NCBI GenBank assembly: GCA_026397965.1
Contig: JAPLTU010000035.1
Coordinates: forward strand, 3,892 to 67,891
Length of the DNA: 64,000 nt
Direction of reading: 5' to 3'
Source of the DNA: Verrucomicrobiota bacterium
GTDB lineage: Bacteria > Verrucomicrobiota > Verrucomicrobiia > Opitutales > UBA953
The notes under the pieces were generated by a model. That model worked only from the letters and a program-made list of their open reading frames with translations, made no database searches and was not told where the DNA came from. Shown here one piece after another: positions 8,683-19,536 of the stretch; position 1 is the stretch's first letter; each line of letters opens with the position of its first letter. The translations under genes and the position numbers were made by a program.

Positions 8683-10257
8683 TTATGATCCCGCCTTAAT
8701 TTCAATCACGTCGTGCGGAGCGGCTTCGCGCAACCCTGCTGGGGTGATCCGGATGTAGCGGGCCAGCGCGCGGTGTTCGGTCAGGTTATTAGCTCCGAGA
8801 TAACCAAGGCCGCTTTGCACACCGCCAGCCAAGGTGCCGAGCACCTGGTCGACGGTTCCGGAAACTTCCTTAAGGGCTTCGATCCCCTCGGCGGCGACTT
8901 TGCTGAACTTGCCACTGGCTGAATGGCCGTAACGGGCGGCAGAGCCTTTACGCATCGCTTCGTGCGAACCCATGCCGCGATATTCCTTATAAGTCTTACC
9001 GTTGATTTCCATCAGCTTGCCGGGGGCTTCGCGGCTGCCTGCGAGCAAACCGCCGAGAATCACTGCATCGGCCAACGTGAGCGCTTTGACGATGTCGCCG
9101 CTCTTGGTAATGCCACCATCGGCGAGGATGCGGACTCCCTTTTGGGCGGCGGCCCGGGAGGCGACATAAAGAGCGGTGAGTTGCGGGATGCCGACGCCGG
9201 CGACGATACGCGTCGTGCAAATCGATCCGGGGCCTTGGCCGATCTTGATGGTGTCAGCTCCGGCGGCGGCGAGAAATTCAACGCCTTCGCCGCTGGTGAC
9301 ATTGCCGGCGATCAGCGTGAGGCCTTTGTGCGCCTTGCGGAGCATGCGAATGGCGTCGCCGACGCCCTTGGTGTGACCGTGCGCCGTGGAAATCGCCAAA
9401 GCATCCGCACCTTCGTCGACTAAGGCAGCCGCATGGGCCAAGAAGCGGACCCGGTCGATTTCACCGTCCGCCTGGCGCGGGACTGAAATGGCCACTCCGA
9501 CCCGCAGGCGGAACCCTGAATCTCGCGTGGGGCGGACATGCGCCCGAGACTCTTCGGAAATACGCTCGATATCGCTGAGGGTGAAAAGGCCGCGAAGTCT
9601 ATTCTTCGCGTCGACCACCAATAATTTGTTTTGGCCGACGTGCTCGGAGAAGAGCTTGTCCGCTTTGGCAATGGGATCTTTCCCGAGGTCTTTTTCGACG
9701 ACTGTAAAAATCTGATCCCGTGGCACCATGACCGCCGCAACTTTGCGCTGGCCGTGGCGTTCTTTGACGGCGCTTCCGGGGAGCAAACCTAGGAGGGTAT
9801 TGTCGGGGCCAACGACCGGGAAGGTGCTGAAGGCTAATCCGTCGTGTTCGATCCGGGCGAGCACCTGCGCAATCGTGTCCTCGGGCGAGACCACCGCGGG
9901 ATCGCCGATCATGCCGTGAATATGGTTTTTGACCCGGCGTACTTCGGCCAGCTGGTCGACCTCCGTCATATTATAATGGAGGAGACCCAGCCCCCCGTTA
10001 AGCGCCATCGCGATGGCCATCCGGTGCTCTGTGACGGTATCCATGTCCGATGATACGATGGGTAAAGACAACGGCAGGGAGTCGGAGAGCGTGGTATCAA
10101 GACGGGTCATCCGTGGCAGCACCTCTGAATAGCGGGTGGCAAGCGAAACGTCGTCGTAGGTCAGCCCTAAGCCGACCGTTGACGGAAAGAATTCGTCAGC
10201 GGGGAGGTAAAAGCGTTCGTCGAGGGAAACGCGGCCCTTGGATTTGGGAGAGGCCAT
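8683..10257 (-). CDS. guaB: Inosine-5'-monophosphate dehydrogenase
   Basis: [45 protein letters not shown] motifs and an intervening CBS-pair region. Confidence 0.95.
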   Translation of the reverse strand: MASPKSKGRVSLDERFYLPADEFFPSTVGLGLTYDDVSLATRYSEVLPRMTRLDTTLSDSLPLSLPIVSSDMDTVTEHRMAIAMALNGGLGLLHYNMTEVDQLAEVRRVKNHIHGMIGDPAVVSPEDTIAQVLARIEHDGLAFSTFPVVGPDNTLLGLLPGSAVKERHGQRKVAAVMVPRDQIFTVVEKDLGKDPIAKADKLFSEHVGQNKLLVVDAKNRLRGLFTLSDIERISEESRAHVRPTRDSGFRLRVGVAISVPRQADGEIDRVRFLAHAAALVDEGADALAISTAHGHTKGVGDAIRMLRKAHKGLTLIAGNVTSGEGVEFLAAAGADTIKIGQGPGSICTTRIVAGVGIPQLTALYVASRAAAQKGVRILADGGITKSGDIVKALTLADAVILGGLLAGSREAPGKLMEINGKTYKEYRGMGSHEAMRKGSAARYGHSASGKFSKVAAEGIEALKEVSGTVDQVLGTLAGGVQSGLGYLGANNLTEHRALARYIRITPAGLREAAPHDVIEIKAGS

Positions 10258-10349
10258 GACAGGTTGGTTTCCCCAAAGGGTGTTAGGCACCCCCCGCCTT
10301 GGAGGCAAATTGTTTTTGCGACTTGGCCTCGATTCATGACAGTGACGGG

Positions 10350-11291
10350 ATGAAAGGAGGCTTTTTTGATTTCAAGCGGGTCCGCCGGCGCTTTCGCTCA
10401 CCGTTGGCGACCGGGGCCGGCAACGTCGATGCGGTTGATCGTGTACTCCTCCGCTGCCAAAGCGAAACGGGAGTCGGCTACGGAGAAATCGCCCCGTGGC
10501 CTGGCTTCCCGTCCGAAACCATCGACCAGGCCATCGAAGTCATGCGCTCGGCCCAAGGTAATTATTCGCACCTTTGTTCCACCGTCCAAGCCTCCCAATC
10601 CGCGCTGCCCTGCTTGGCGGCAGCCTTGTCCAGCTGTGAACATTGGTCGGCCATCGCCGCGTACGACGGTGAGTTGCCGTGTGCGGGCTTGGTCGCTTTA
10701 TCGGGCGACGACGCGGCGGCTAAAATCGCCGCTGGGTTCCAGACTTTAAAAATAAAGATATCTGCCGAAACCAAACAGGCTTCGCTTCGCGAACTCTTTT
10801 CCCTCTTCGCCGGCCAAGTTCGTCTCGACGCAAATGGTTCGCTCGATCTGACGGCCGCCCGCGCTTGGGCCGAATTTGCCCGAAGTGAAAAGCGCGTAGA
10901 GTTTCTGGAACAACCCTTGCCAGTCGGCCACCCGGGTTACGCCTCTTTGGGCCAAGATAAAATCGCACTCGATGAATCATTCCTCACGCCCGCCGGGAGT
11001 GATTGGCCTGGCCTGGTCGTCATCAAACCTTTACTCGCCGGCGACTGGACCGAACTCCGCGCATGGCGGCAACATCGCCGCAGCCCCGTCGTTTATTCCT
11101 CCTGCTTTGAAACCGCCATCGGCCGTCAGGCCGCCTTATGGCTCGCCTCGCTTGACGAAGAGGTGGGCACCGTAGGCTTCGACACCCTGGGTCGCTTTGA
11201 ACACGACGCCCGGGATCGACATCCCGCAGGACCGATAGTACGCGGGATGGCTGATTTTGATTGGGACGCTTTTTGGCGCGAAATTTCGTGA
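10350..11291 (+). CDS. menC: o-Succinylbenzoate synthase-like enolase superfamily protein
   Basis: Enolase superfamily pattern ([29 protein letters not shown]); next to MenE-like gene. Confidence 0.75.
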   Translation: MKGGFFDFKRVRRRFRSPLATGAGNVDAVDRVLLRCQSETGVGYGEIAPWPGFPSETIDQAIEVMRSAQGNYSHLCSTVQASQSALPCLAAALSSCEHWSAIAAYDGELPCAGLVALSGDDAAAKIAAGFQTLKIKISAETKQASLRELFSLFAGQVRLDANGSLDLTAARAWAEFARSEKRVEFLEQPLPVGHPGYASLGQDKIALDESFLTPAGSDWPGLVVIKPLLAGDWTELRAWRQHRRSPVVYSSCFETAIGRQAALWLASLDEEVGTVGFDTLGRFEHDARDRHPAGPIVRGMADFDWDAFWREIS

Positions 11292-12493
11292 GCGGTCTGG
11301 CCGTCTTCCACGCTGATTACGCCGAACATCTTCGGGAAACCTTGGCGGCGTTGGATGCGGGCATCCCCACGTTCTTAGGTAACCCGCAGTGGGGCGAAGT
11401 GGAAATGGGCGAAGCCGCTGGCCAAATCCCCGCGGGCGTCAGGGTGGCGGGCAAAGGACCCATCCCGGGCGGAGCAAGCCCCTCTGATTGGCATTTAGGT
11501 TGGGCGGGGCGAATCATGATTCCCTCTGGCGGCACGGGCGGCCGGGTTAAATTTATCATCCATGATAAGAATACCCTGCGCGCGGCCGCGCTCTGCTTGC
11601 GCGACGCTTTGGTACAGCGGGGATTCAAACCAACCTTACATGGCGTCATCGTCACACCTCCGTGGCACGTCAGCGGACTCATGCCAGCGATACGAGCCCG
11701 CGAAACCACCGGAGCTTTTGCCGTGCTCAACGGACGCTTCCCGCCAGGCCAACCATTGCCGGACGTCACCTTACCGACCACGGGCACGCGCATCATCTCG
11801 CTCGTGCCCACTCAGCTGACTCGGCTGTTAGGCGTGGCGGCGGGAGTTGACTGGCTTCGTCAATTTGAGGTGATTCTCCTCGGCGGATCATCGCTACCAG
11901 CTCCGTTGAGAGAGCTGATCAGCACGCACCGATTGCCGGTTTATGTCACCTATGGCATGACGGAAACCGCCGCCGCCTGCGCGCTTTGTCCTCCGGAACT
12001 CGTTTGGGGTAAGCACGAATTACGTGGATCCCCTATGCCCGGCGTAAACTTCCAAGCTGCAAATGAACTGCTCCAAATTTCGACCCCCGCACTGGGTCGT
12101 GGCATCTGGCCTAGCCTTCCCTTGGAACAACCCTACCTCACCAGCGATCGCGGCGACGTAGGACCCGGCGGCACGATCAAAATCCACGGCCGGGCAGACC
12201 AAGTAATATTAACCGGGGGTGAAAAAGTGGATCCGGCTCGCGTCGAGCGCGCCTTCGTGGCCAGCGGTATTGTTTCCGAAGTAAAAGTTTTCGGACGACC
12301 CGATGCAACCTGGGGTGAAGCCGTGACGGCCTGCGTCGTTGGCGATCCTGCGGTCGAAGCGACCTTGCGAAATATTGCGGAGACCTTGAAGCCGGCCGCT
12401 CGGCCTAAACACTATATCTTCGTGAGTAGCCTGCCGACGGATGAACGCGGTAAATTTGACCGGATGGCAGCGTTGGCGAAATTAAATACTTAA
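11261..12493 (+). CDS. menE: AMP-binding protein, o-succinylbenzoate--CoA ligase-like
   Basis: [68 protein letters not shown]. Confidence 0.82.
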   Translation: MGRFLARNFVSGLAVFHADYAEHLRETLAALDAGIPTFLGNPQWGEVEMGEAAGQIPAGVRVAGKGPIPGGASPSDWHLGWAGRIMIPSGGTGGRVKFIIHDKNTLRAAALCLRDALVQRGFKPTLHGVIVTPPWHVSGLMPAIRARETTGAFAVLNGRFPPGQPLPDVTLPTTGTRIISLVPTQLTRLLGVAAGVDWLRQFEVILLGGSSLPAPLRELISTHRLPVYVTYGMTETAAACALCPPELVWGKHELRGSPMPGVNFQAANELLQISTPALGRGIWPSLPLEQPYLTSDRGDVGPGGTIKIHGRADQVILTGGEKVDPARVERAFVASGIVSEVKVFGRPDATWGEAVTACVVGDPAVEATLRNIAETLKPAARPKHYIFVSSLPTDERGKFDRMAALAKLNT

Positions 12494-13284
12494 GCGCGAA
12501 CGGCTTTCCAGACGCGCAGGCAAGATTCGACGAGCGACGGGAACTCTGCGAGGGGTACTTGGCTGGGGCCGTCGGAGATGGCCTTGGTCGGTTCCGGATG
12601 CGTCTCCATAAAGAGCCCGTCGGCACCGGCCGCGAGTGCCGCCTTGGCCAGGACTGGAACATATTCGCGCTGGCCGCCGGATGAACCACCCGCCGCACCA
12701 GGAAGCTGGACCGCATGCGTTGCATCCATGATGGTGGGGTGACCGAAACCGGCCATGATCGGGAAAGAGCGCATATCGACGACCAAGTTCTGATAACCAA
12801 AGGTCGTCCCGCGATCCGTCTGCCAGATTTCTGCCGCCTGGGCACCTTCGAGTTTATCGACGACAAAGCGCATCTCCAAAGGCGAAAGGAATTGCCCCTT
12901 CTTCACGTTCACGACCCGACCCGTCTTGGCGGCCGCGACGAGCAAGTCAGTCTGGCGGCACATGAAGGCTGGGATTTGGAGAACGTCGACAACCTTGCCG
13001 ACGGCCTCACATTGCTCCGGACCATGGATGTCGGTGAGGACGGAGAAGCCGTAATCCTTTTTGACCATCGCCAGCAAATCCAAGCCGGCCTGCATGCCAG
13101 GTCCGCGATCGCCGCCCAACGAGGTGCGATTCGCCTTATCATAAGAACCTTTGAAAATAATATTAAGCTCCGGGTGGCGCGCGGCGAGAGCCTTGAGCTC
13201 CTTGGCGACGGTGCGACAGTTGGCCTCAGACTCGAGAGAACAAGGACCGGCGATGAGGAGCAGACGGCGCTTATCGTGCAGCAT
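12490..13284 (-). CDS. kdsA: 3-deoxy-8-phosphooctulonate synthase
   Basis: [61 protein letters not shown]. Confidence 0.96.
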   Translation of the reverse strand: MLHDKRRLLLIAGPCSLESEANCRTVAKELKALAARHPELNIIFKGSYDKANRTSLGGDRGPGMQAGLDLLAMVKKDYGFSVLTDIHGPEQCEAVGKVVDVLQIPAFMCRQTDLLVAAAKTGRVVNVKKGQFLSPLEMRFVVDKLEGAQAAEIWQTDRGTTFGYQNLVVDMRSFPIMAGFGHPTIMDATHAVQLPGAAGGSSGGQREYVPVLAKAALAAGADGLFMETHPEPTKAISDGPSQVPLAEFPSLVESCLRVWKAVRA

Positions 13285-13335
13285 GCGGTAGATTAGGACG
13301 GCCCTACGGGTAAGGGCGAGCCGGAAGAAAACGTC

Positions 13336-15063
13336 TTAGCGTCCCAACCACTTTAAAACCTCGGGCAGGGAGCGGGTGTTCAGCACGTGCGCCGAGGTCA
13401 GCCATCCCTTGCGGGCGATACGGACGCCGTGTTCGACAAAACTTAAGTTCGCGAAGTCATGAGCGTCTGGGTTGATTGAACATAGCACCCCCTTCTCAGC
13501 GGCCCGCCGCCACCAGCGCCAATCCATGTCTAACCGCCAAGGGTTGGCGTTAAGTTCGATAATCGTGTCGTTCGCCGCCGCCGCATCAATGATCTTGCCG
13601 ACGTCGACGTCGTAAGGCTCGCGCTTATTGATCAACCGGCCGGTGACGTGTCCGATCATGTCCACGTGTTCGCTTTCAATGGCCCGGATGATCCGCGCTG
13701 TCTGCGCTTCGCGATCTAAGGTGAAAAGGTTATGGACCGATGCGACGACGAAATCGAGCCGCCCAAGTAGATCGTCGGCGTAATCCAACGAGCCATCGCG
13801 CATGATATCTACTTCGGAGCCCGTCAGCAGACGTACCTTGAATTTCCCCGACGTATTTAGCTGCGCAATCTGATCCATCTGGGCGAGTAGCCGGCCTTCA
13901 TCAAGTCCATTAGCCTGGAAGCTTGATTTGGAGTGATCGGAAATCCCGAGGTATTCCCAGCCCATGCGCTCGGCCTCTTTCGCCATCTGTTCTAAGGTAT
14001 GGGCTCCATCGGAGGCGGTCGTGTGATTATGAAAGGCTCCGCGGAGGTCTTTCAGTTCGACTAAGCGCGGAAGCAGCTTCGCCTCCGCGGCATCGATCTC
14101 CCCCGCGCCTTCGCGGAGTTCGGGCGGAATCCAAGGCAAGCCGAGCGCTTGAAAAACTTCCGCTTCGCTGGTGGCACCAGGCGCCTGAACGCCTTCGGCG
14201 GTCGCCTTGAAGCCCCACTCGCTCATACTCAAGCCGCGCGACAGGGCGCGATGTCGCATCGCGACATTATGATCTTTGGAACCCGTAAAATGGTGGAGCG
14301 CGAAAAAGAATTGTTCTTCAGGTACTACGCGCAAATCAGCCTGGAGACCGGACTTGAAACGCACGCTCGATTTTGTCTCACCGTGGGCGGTCACTTCTTT
14401 CACCCCTGGGTAAGCGACAAACCAATCCATGATCGGCTTCGGGTCCGCCGCCGCGACGATGAAGTCGAGATCGCCCACGGTCTCGCGGGCCCGGCGCAAT
14501 GAGCCCGCTGCTTCGGCGTGCTTGACCTGCGGCAAAGCGCGCAGGCCGGCTAAAATCGGAATGGCGACTTCGGCGGCTTCGTACCATCGATGCCGCAAGC
14601 TATAAGCGACTCGGTTCTTAATGCCTTCGAGAATCTTGGTCTGCGTTTTCTCCCCGAAGCCTTTGAGTTCGGCGACCTTCCCGGCTTCGCAAACTTCTTT
14701 TAATTTGAGCAAATCTTCCACGCCTAAGAGCGTCCAGAGTGCGCGGACTTTTTTCGGCCCCAAGCCTTGGATTTGCATGATCTCCAGAAGTCCGGCCGGA
14801 ATTCCCGCACGAAGTTTTTGGTGAAAAGGTAAAATGCCGTCCCGGCGTAAGGTTGTAATCTTATCCACCAACGCTTCGCCCATGCCCGGAATCTCGGCCA
14901 AGCCGCCGGTCTTGATGAGCTCATCCAGATCTTCGGTCATCGTCTCGAGGATACGTGCGCCCGTCGAGTAGGCACGGATCTTAAAAGGGTTCTCCCCCAT
15001 GAGCTCCATCAGCGTCGCAATTTCGTCTAAGACCGCCGCGATGTCATTCTTTTCGAGCATCAT
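13336..15063 (-). CDS. polX: DNA polymerase/3'-5' exonuclease PolX
   Basis: Family X Pol domain with HhH motifs (IPGMGEALVDKI) plus C-terminal PHP domain (GAFHNHTTASDGAHTLEQM, HDFANL). Confidence 0.94.
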   Translation of the reverse strand: MMLEKNDIAAVLDEIATLMELMGENPFKIRAYSTGARILETMTEDLDELIKTGGLAEIPGMGEALVDKITTLRRDGILPFHQKLRAGIPAGLLEIMQIQGLGPKKVRALWTLLGVEDLLKLKEVCEAGKVAELKGFGEKTQTKILEGIKNRVAYSLRHRWYEAAEVAIPILAGLRALPQVKHAEAAGSLRRARETVGDLDFIVAAADPKPIMDWFVAYPGVKEVTAHGETKSSVRFKSGLQADLRVVPEEQFFFALHHFTGSKDHNVAMRHRALSRGLSMSEWGFKATAEGVQAPGATSEAEVFQALGLPWIPPELREGAGEIDAAEAKLLPRLVELKDLRGAFHNHTTASDGAHTLEQMAKEAERMGWEYLGISDHSKSSFQANGLDEGRLLAQMDQIAQLNTSGKFKVRLLTGSEVDIMRDGSLDYADDLLGRLDFVVASVHNLFTLDREAQTARIIRAIESEHVDMIGHVTGRLINKREPYDVDVGKIIDAAAANDTIIELNANPWRLDMDWRWWRRAAEKGVLCSINPDAHDFANLSFVEHGVRIARKGWLTSAHVLNTRSLPEVLKWLGR

Positions 15064-15647
15064 CGGGACTTTTCTAAGTGGTAGATGGCCTGCAGGGCTT
15101 TGAAGTCAGCTTCCCGACTACCACTCTCGATGACATGTTGATATTCACCGGCGTGCTTCAGTTCTTCGGAGGCCGTGGCGACGCGGCGATCAATTTCGTC
15201 AAGTGGGTCCGTTCCGCGGCCGGTAAGGCGGCGGCGCAACTCGACCGGATCGCTCACCCTGATGAACGCGGTCACGAGCGCCGCGGCCAGCCGAGCGTCG
15301 GCCGTTCCCATGGCGCGAATCGTGGCTGCTCCTTGAACATCGACGTTGAGAAGCGCGTCAAAACCCGCGTCCAGGTGCTTGGCCACGTCGGCCAGCCGAG
15401 GGCCGTAAAGATTACCATGGACGAGGGCATGCTCTAAAAACACCCCGGCAGCGACTTGCGCTTCGAACTCCGGTCTCGTCAGAAAATAATAATCAACCCC
15501 CTCGGCCTCTCCGGCGCGCGGTGCGCGCGTCGTGCAGGTGATCACCCGGCGAATAGCGCGCGGATTAGCTTCGGTCAGGCGGGCACAGAGCGTCGTCTTA
15601 CCACTTCCGGCCGGCCCTGAAACCACGATGAGTAACGCTCGGCTCAC
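15060..15647 (-). CDS. gmk: Guanylate kinase
   Basis: P-loop VVSGPAGSGKTTLCARL, TTRAPRAGEAEGVDYYF, LNVDVQGA. Confidence 0.92.
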   Translation of the reverse strand: MSRALLIVVSGPAGSGKTTLCARLTEANPRAIRRVITCTTRAPRAGEAEGVDYYFLTRPEFEAQVAAGVFLEHALVHGNLYGPRLADVAKHLDAGFDALLNVDVQGAATIRAMGTADARLAAALVTAFIRVSDPVELRRRLTGRGTDPLDEIDRRVATASEELKHAGEYQHVIESGSREADFKALQAIYHLEKSR

Positions 15648-16171
15648 GACACTACTGTCGCCAGCAGGCAGGCGACGGCTAGCAGGCCCAAGATGAGGCC
15701 AAGGCCCTTATGGCGAGCGGGGGTGTGCAAAACCCAGTCGCATTGGTTTAAAAATGCGGGCGGAGAATAAGCCCACCAAAGCCCGAAGAAGACGAACAGG
15801 CCATAGCTAATCGTGGCATCCAAAAAGCTGCGCGGTAATTGCCGATACCCCGCATCCAAAGTAAAGCGTGCGAAGAAAAGCATCAGCACCCCAAGCGAAC
15901 GGATGGAAAGTAGGTCCGGCATGAAGCGGAGCGTCGCGAGGCTTGCCCCAAGCAAGACTACGACTACGGGTAAGCGCGGCAAGCCGGCCAGATCTGGCTC
16001 CGGCATATTCATCAGCCACCAACCGAACCAAGCCGTCGCCGCCAAGGTCAGGCCCACCGTGGCGAAGCGCGACCGGCGAAAGGTCTGCAGTAAGGGCGAG
16101 GCCGTGAAGACTAAATAAGCGGCGAGCAATAGGACGGCCGCCAGTACGTAGTAAGCTTGAGCGAGGGACAC
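15644..16171 (-). CDS. Hypothetical multi-pass membrane protein
   Basis: ORF with several hydrophobic segments; 4-bp overlap with gmk. Confidence 0.7.
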   Translation of the reverse strand: MSLAQAYYVLAAVLLLAAYLVFTASPLLQTFRRSRFATVGLTLAATAWFGWWLMNMPEPDLAGLPRLPVVVVLLGASLATLRFMPDLLSIRSLGVLMLFFARFTLDAGYRQLPRSFLDATISYGLFVFFGLWWAYSPPAFLNQCDWVLHTPARHKGLGLILGLLAVACLLATVVS

Positions 16172-16216
16172 GGGACTAAATTAGGGCAAGCCAGGAGCCC
16201 GAGGCAACAAGTAGGT

Positions 16217-17224
16217 TTACCGATGGTGAATCCGCTCGACTGCCCAGGCCGCATGTTCGGCCACCATCGCATCATCGTGTGCAAGAAGTGTTTTAATGGC
16301 GGGCAAATCTCCCTTGGTTCCGACATTGCCCAGCACCGTCAGGGCGTTGCGCCACCAACGGTGAAGCCCCAGACGGGCGACCGGGGTGTTTTTAAAATGC
16401 TCCTCAAATTGAGCGGGCGTCCAGGCAAGGGTCTCACGAAGCGGCGGGTGGTCCCGGGGCACAAACGCCGCCTCGCGGGTTTGTTCTGCCCAACGATTCC
16501 AGGGGCAGACGTCCAAGCAATCATCGCAACCGAATACCCGGTCGCCCAAGGCTTCGCGATATTCCAAAGGAATCGGACCAGGATGTTCGATCGTCAGGTA
16601 GGCCAGACAGCGCCGCGCGTCTAATTTATAAGGGGCGATGATCGCCTGCGTGGGACAGGCTTCAATGCAGCGCATGCACGTTCCGCAGCGGTCAGGTTCT
16701 TGCCGTTCGGCCGGCTTCAACTCCAAGGTCGTGAGAATGACTCCGAGAAACAGCCAGGTGCCCGCGCCGCGGTGAATCAGAATCGTACTCTTACCTTGCC
16801 AGCCCAACCCTGCCGCCGCGGCCATCGGCTTTTCGAGGACGGGGCCGGTATCGACATAGGGCTTTTGGGCGCCGCCCATGGCTTCCATGATGAGGCAGAG
16901 TTTTTGCAGCCGAGGCAAAATGACCTCATGGTAATCCGCCCCTAAAGCGTATTTGGCGATGCGATAGCCTGCGGCCGGATGCGGCTGCCAATAGTTAAGC
17001 CCAACGACGATCAAGCTCCTTGCCTCTGGCAGGACTTTCGTGGCATCCGTCCGTCTTTCCGGATTACGGGCCATCCATTTCATTTCGCCGTGCATCCCGT
17101 CGGCGATCCACTTCTTAAAATAGTCGGCGCGGACATCGGCATCAACCGGAGCAACGCCGAAGGCATCGAAGCCCAACGCGGTCGCTTCGGCTTGGAGCCG
17201 CTCCCGGAGGGCTAGCGGGTCCAT
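16217..17224 (-). CDS. queG: Epoxyqueuosine reductase
   Basis: CGTCMRCIEACPTQAI and CDDCLDVCPWN 4Fe-4S motifs; GLNYWQ; C-terminal HEAT-like region. Confidence 0.94.
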   Translation of the reverse strand: MDPLALRERLQAEATALGFDAFGVAPVDADVRADYFKKWIADGMHGEMKWMARNPERRTDATKVLPEARSLIVVGLNYWQPHPAAGYRIAKYALGADYHEVILPRLQKLCLIMEAMGGAQKPYVDTGPVLEKPMAAAAGLGWQGKSTILIHRGAGTWLFLGVILTTLELKPAERQEPDRCGTCMRCIEACPTQAIIAPYKLDARRCLAYLTIEHPGPIPLEYREALGDRVFGCDDCLDVCPWNRWAEQTREAAFVPRDHPPLRETLAWTPAQFEEHFKNTPVARLGLHRWWRNALTVLGNVGTKGDLPAIKTLLAHDDAMVAEHAAWAVERIHHR

Positions 17225-17227
17225 GCC

Positions 17228-17776
17228 TCAGCCTAAGATCGACAGCACGCGGCTGACAATCTCATCCACGGGCGCCAATTTCCCGAGTCCTTCGTAACCG
17301 CAGGCGAGCATCCCTTCCGCAGGTTCAACGATTGCATGGCCGCGGGCCCGAAGGGTCTTCAGATTTGCTTGGGTGGCGGCATGTTCATACATCTTGCCGT
17401 TCATCGCCGGGCAGAGCAGTACCGGCCCACGGGTCGCGAGGTAAACACTGGTTAAGAGATCGGGGGCCATGCCATGAGCAAACTCCGCCATTACATGAGC
17501 GGTGAGCGGCGCGACGAGGAGGAGGTCGGAGGAGTCGGCAATCTCGATGTGGCCCGGGATGGAGTTAGCGCCCTCGGCCCAGAGATCGAACGCCACGGGT
17601 CGACGCGAGAGCACCTGCAGCGTCATCGGGGTGATGAACTGAGTCGCGCCCTTGGTCATGACTACTTGGACTTCGGCGCCATATTTGACCAACTGAGAGG
17701 TCAGGTCCGCGGCCTTGTAGGCGGCGATGGAGCCGGTGATACCGAGGGTGATGCGTTTGCCGACGAGCTGGGACAT
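17228..17776 (-). CDS. Phosphopantothenoylcysteine decarboxylase-type flavoprotein (CoaC domain only)
   Basis: ITLGITGSIAAYKAADLTSQL, PAMNGKMYEH, PAEGMLACGYEGLGKL; 182 aa with no CoaB domain. Confidence 0.88.
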   Translation of the reverse strand: MSQLVGKRITLGITGSIAAYKAADLTSQLVKYGAEVQVVMTKGATQFITPMTLQVLSRRPVAFDLWAEGANSIPGHIEIADSSDLLLVAPLTAHVMAEFAHGMAPDLLTSVYLATRGPVLLCPAMNGKMYEHAATQANLKTLRARGHAIVEPAEGMLACGYEGLGKLAPVDEIVSRVLSILG

Positions 17777-17888
17777 GACAGAGCTTAAGATGATAAGGTG
17801 GCCCGGTGAGGCGAGGGGAAAGGCTAAGCCACACCTTTGAAGGCCAGCTTTCCGACGTCCGCGAGCCCCTGTTTTACGGAGAAATCAT

Positions 17889-17920
17889 CCCATTTAGCTC
17901 AACTAATGGGCTTTTCTTGT
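17889..17920 (+). terminator. Possible terminator-like hairpin in the gnd leader
   Basis: CCCATTTAG-ctcaa-CTAATGGG followed by CTTTTCTTGTTT, upstream of gnd. Confidence 0.4.
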
Positions 17921-17960
17921 TTGCCATGCCTGCCCTCGCAGGTTGCCATTACCCCCTACT

Positions 17961-19457
17961 ATGCAATCCGACATTGGTCTCATTGGTCTGGCCGTCATGG
18001 GTCAGAACCTCGCCCTCAACATCGCCGACCACGGCTTCGCGATCTCGGTGTACAACCGCACGACCGCCAAGACCGACGAGTTTGTGAAGGAAAACCCGAA
18101 TACCCCGGGCAAGCTGACGGGTTGCCCGACTATCCGGGATTTTGCCGCTTCTCTTAAAAAGCCTCGTAAGGCCGTCATCCTCGTCAAAGCCGGTGCCCCC
18201 ACCGATGCAGTCATCAGTGAGCTCGCGGCGGTCTTCGAGCCGGGCGACATCATCATTGACGGTGGCAACGCCCTCTGGACGGACACCATCCGTCGCGAGA
18301 AGGAATTAAAGGCCAAGGGTCTCCGCTTCATTGGCTCGGGCGTATCCGGCGGCGAAGAAGGTGCCCGTTTCGGCCCTTCCCTCATGCCCGGTGGCGATGC
18401 CTCGGCATGGGCTGAAATCAAACCCATCTGGGAAGCGGTTGCCTCTAAAGTTGATGCCGAGACGGGCGTGGAACTGACCGGCGCCAAGCCAGGCAAGCCC
18501 ATCAAGGGTGGCGTTCCTTGCGTCGCTCTCATCGGCACCGATGGCGCCGGCCACTACGTCAAGATGGTCCATAATGGTATCGAATACGGCGACATGCAGA
18601 TGATCTGCGAAGCCTACGACTTGATGCGCGGCCTCCTCGGCATGACCCCCGATGAAATCGGCACGGTCTTCGAAGAGTGGAACAAGGGCGACCTGAATTC
18701 TTTCCTGATCGAAATCACCGCCAAAGTACTCAAGCAGAAGGACCCCGAAACTGGCGTGCCGCTGGTTGATGTGATCCTTGATACGGCCGGCCAAAAAGGG
18801 ACTGGTAAATGGACCAGCGCCAACGCCCTCGATATGGGTGTCGCTGCTCCGACCATTGCCGAAGCCGTCTTTGCTCGCTGTCTCTCGGCCGTGAAGGATG
18901 AGCGCGTCAAAGCCGCCAAAGTCCTCCGTGGCCCGAAGCGCGCGATGACTAATCCGGATAAAGCGAAAGTTATCGAACAAATCCGCGAAGCCCTCTTCTG
19001 CTCCAAAATTTGCTCCTACGCCCAAGGCTTCCAACTCATGCGCGAAGCGCAGAATGAATATAAGTGGAAACTTAACTTCGGCGAAATCTCTCAGATCTGG
19101 CGCGGCGGTTGCATCATTCGCGCCCGCTTCCTCCAAAAAATCACCGAAGCTTTCGGTAAGAAGCCTCGTCTGGACAACCTTCTCCTCGACCCGTACTTCA
19201 AGAAGACCATCAAGAAGGCCCAGAAGAACTGGCGCAAGGTCATCGCCCTCGCCGTCAAGCATGGCATCCCCGTACCGACCTTAGGCTCTGCCCTCTCCTA
19301 CTTCGACTCATACCGCACCGCGAACTTACCGCAGAACTTGCTGCAAGGCCAACGCGACTTCTTCGGCGCCCATACTTACGAGCGCACCGACAAGCCTCGC
19401 GGAGAGTTTTTCCATATCGACTGGCCCGATCCTAAGCGCCCGCAGATCAAGGCCTAA
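17961..19457 (+). CDS. gnd: 6-phosphogluconate dehydrogenase (decarboxylating)
   Basis: [66 protein letters not shown]. Confidence 0.97.
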   Translation: MQSDIGLIGLAVMGQNLALNIADHGFAISVYNRTTAKTDEFVKENPNTPGKLTGCPTIRDFAASLKKPRKAVILVKAGAPTDAVISELAAVFEPGDIIIDGGNALWTDTIRREKELKAKGLRFIGSGVSGGEEGARFGPSLMPGGDASAWAEIKPIWEAVASKVDAETGVELTGAKPGKPIKGGVPCVALIGTDGAGHYVKMVHNGIEYGDMQMICEAYDLMRGLLGMTPDEIGTVFEEWNKGDLNSFLIEITAKVLKQKDPETGVPLVDVILDTAGQKGTGKWTSANALDMGVAAPTIAEAVFARCLSAVKDERVKAAKVLRGPKRAMTNPDKAKVIEQIREALFCSKICSYAQGFQLMREAQNEYKWKLNFGEISQIWRGGCIIRARFLQKITEAFGKKPRLDNLLLDPYFKKTIKKAQKNWRKVIALAVKHGIPVPTLGSALSYFDSYRTANLPQNLLQGQRDFFGAHTYERTDKPRGEFFHIDWPDPKRPQIKA

Positions 19458-19470
19458 GCGTTTTGATATA

Positions 19471-19506
19471 AATAAGAAGGGCGTCCACAAGGACGCCCTT
19501 CTTATT
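19471..19506. terminator. Bidirectional intrinsic terminator between gnd and the efflux operon
   Basis: Perfect 16-bp stem AATAAGAAGGGCGTCC-acaa-GGACGCCCTTCTTATT between convergent genes. Confidence 0.9.
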
Positions 19507-19536
19507 TACACGCAATGCTGACCCTGCCAATGCAAG

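Noticed and set aside
13923-14587. ORFs antisense or alternate to polX
   Set aside because: Overlap a clear PolX/PHP coding region; no independent support.
18306-19262. 318-aa ORF antisense to gnd
   Set aside because: Opposite strongly supported gnd; no recognizable motifs; expected from codon bias.
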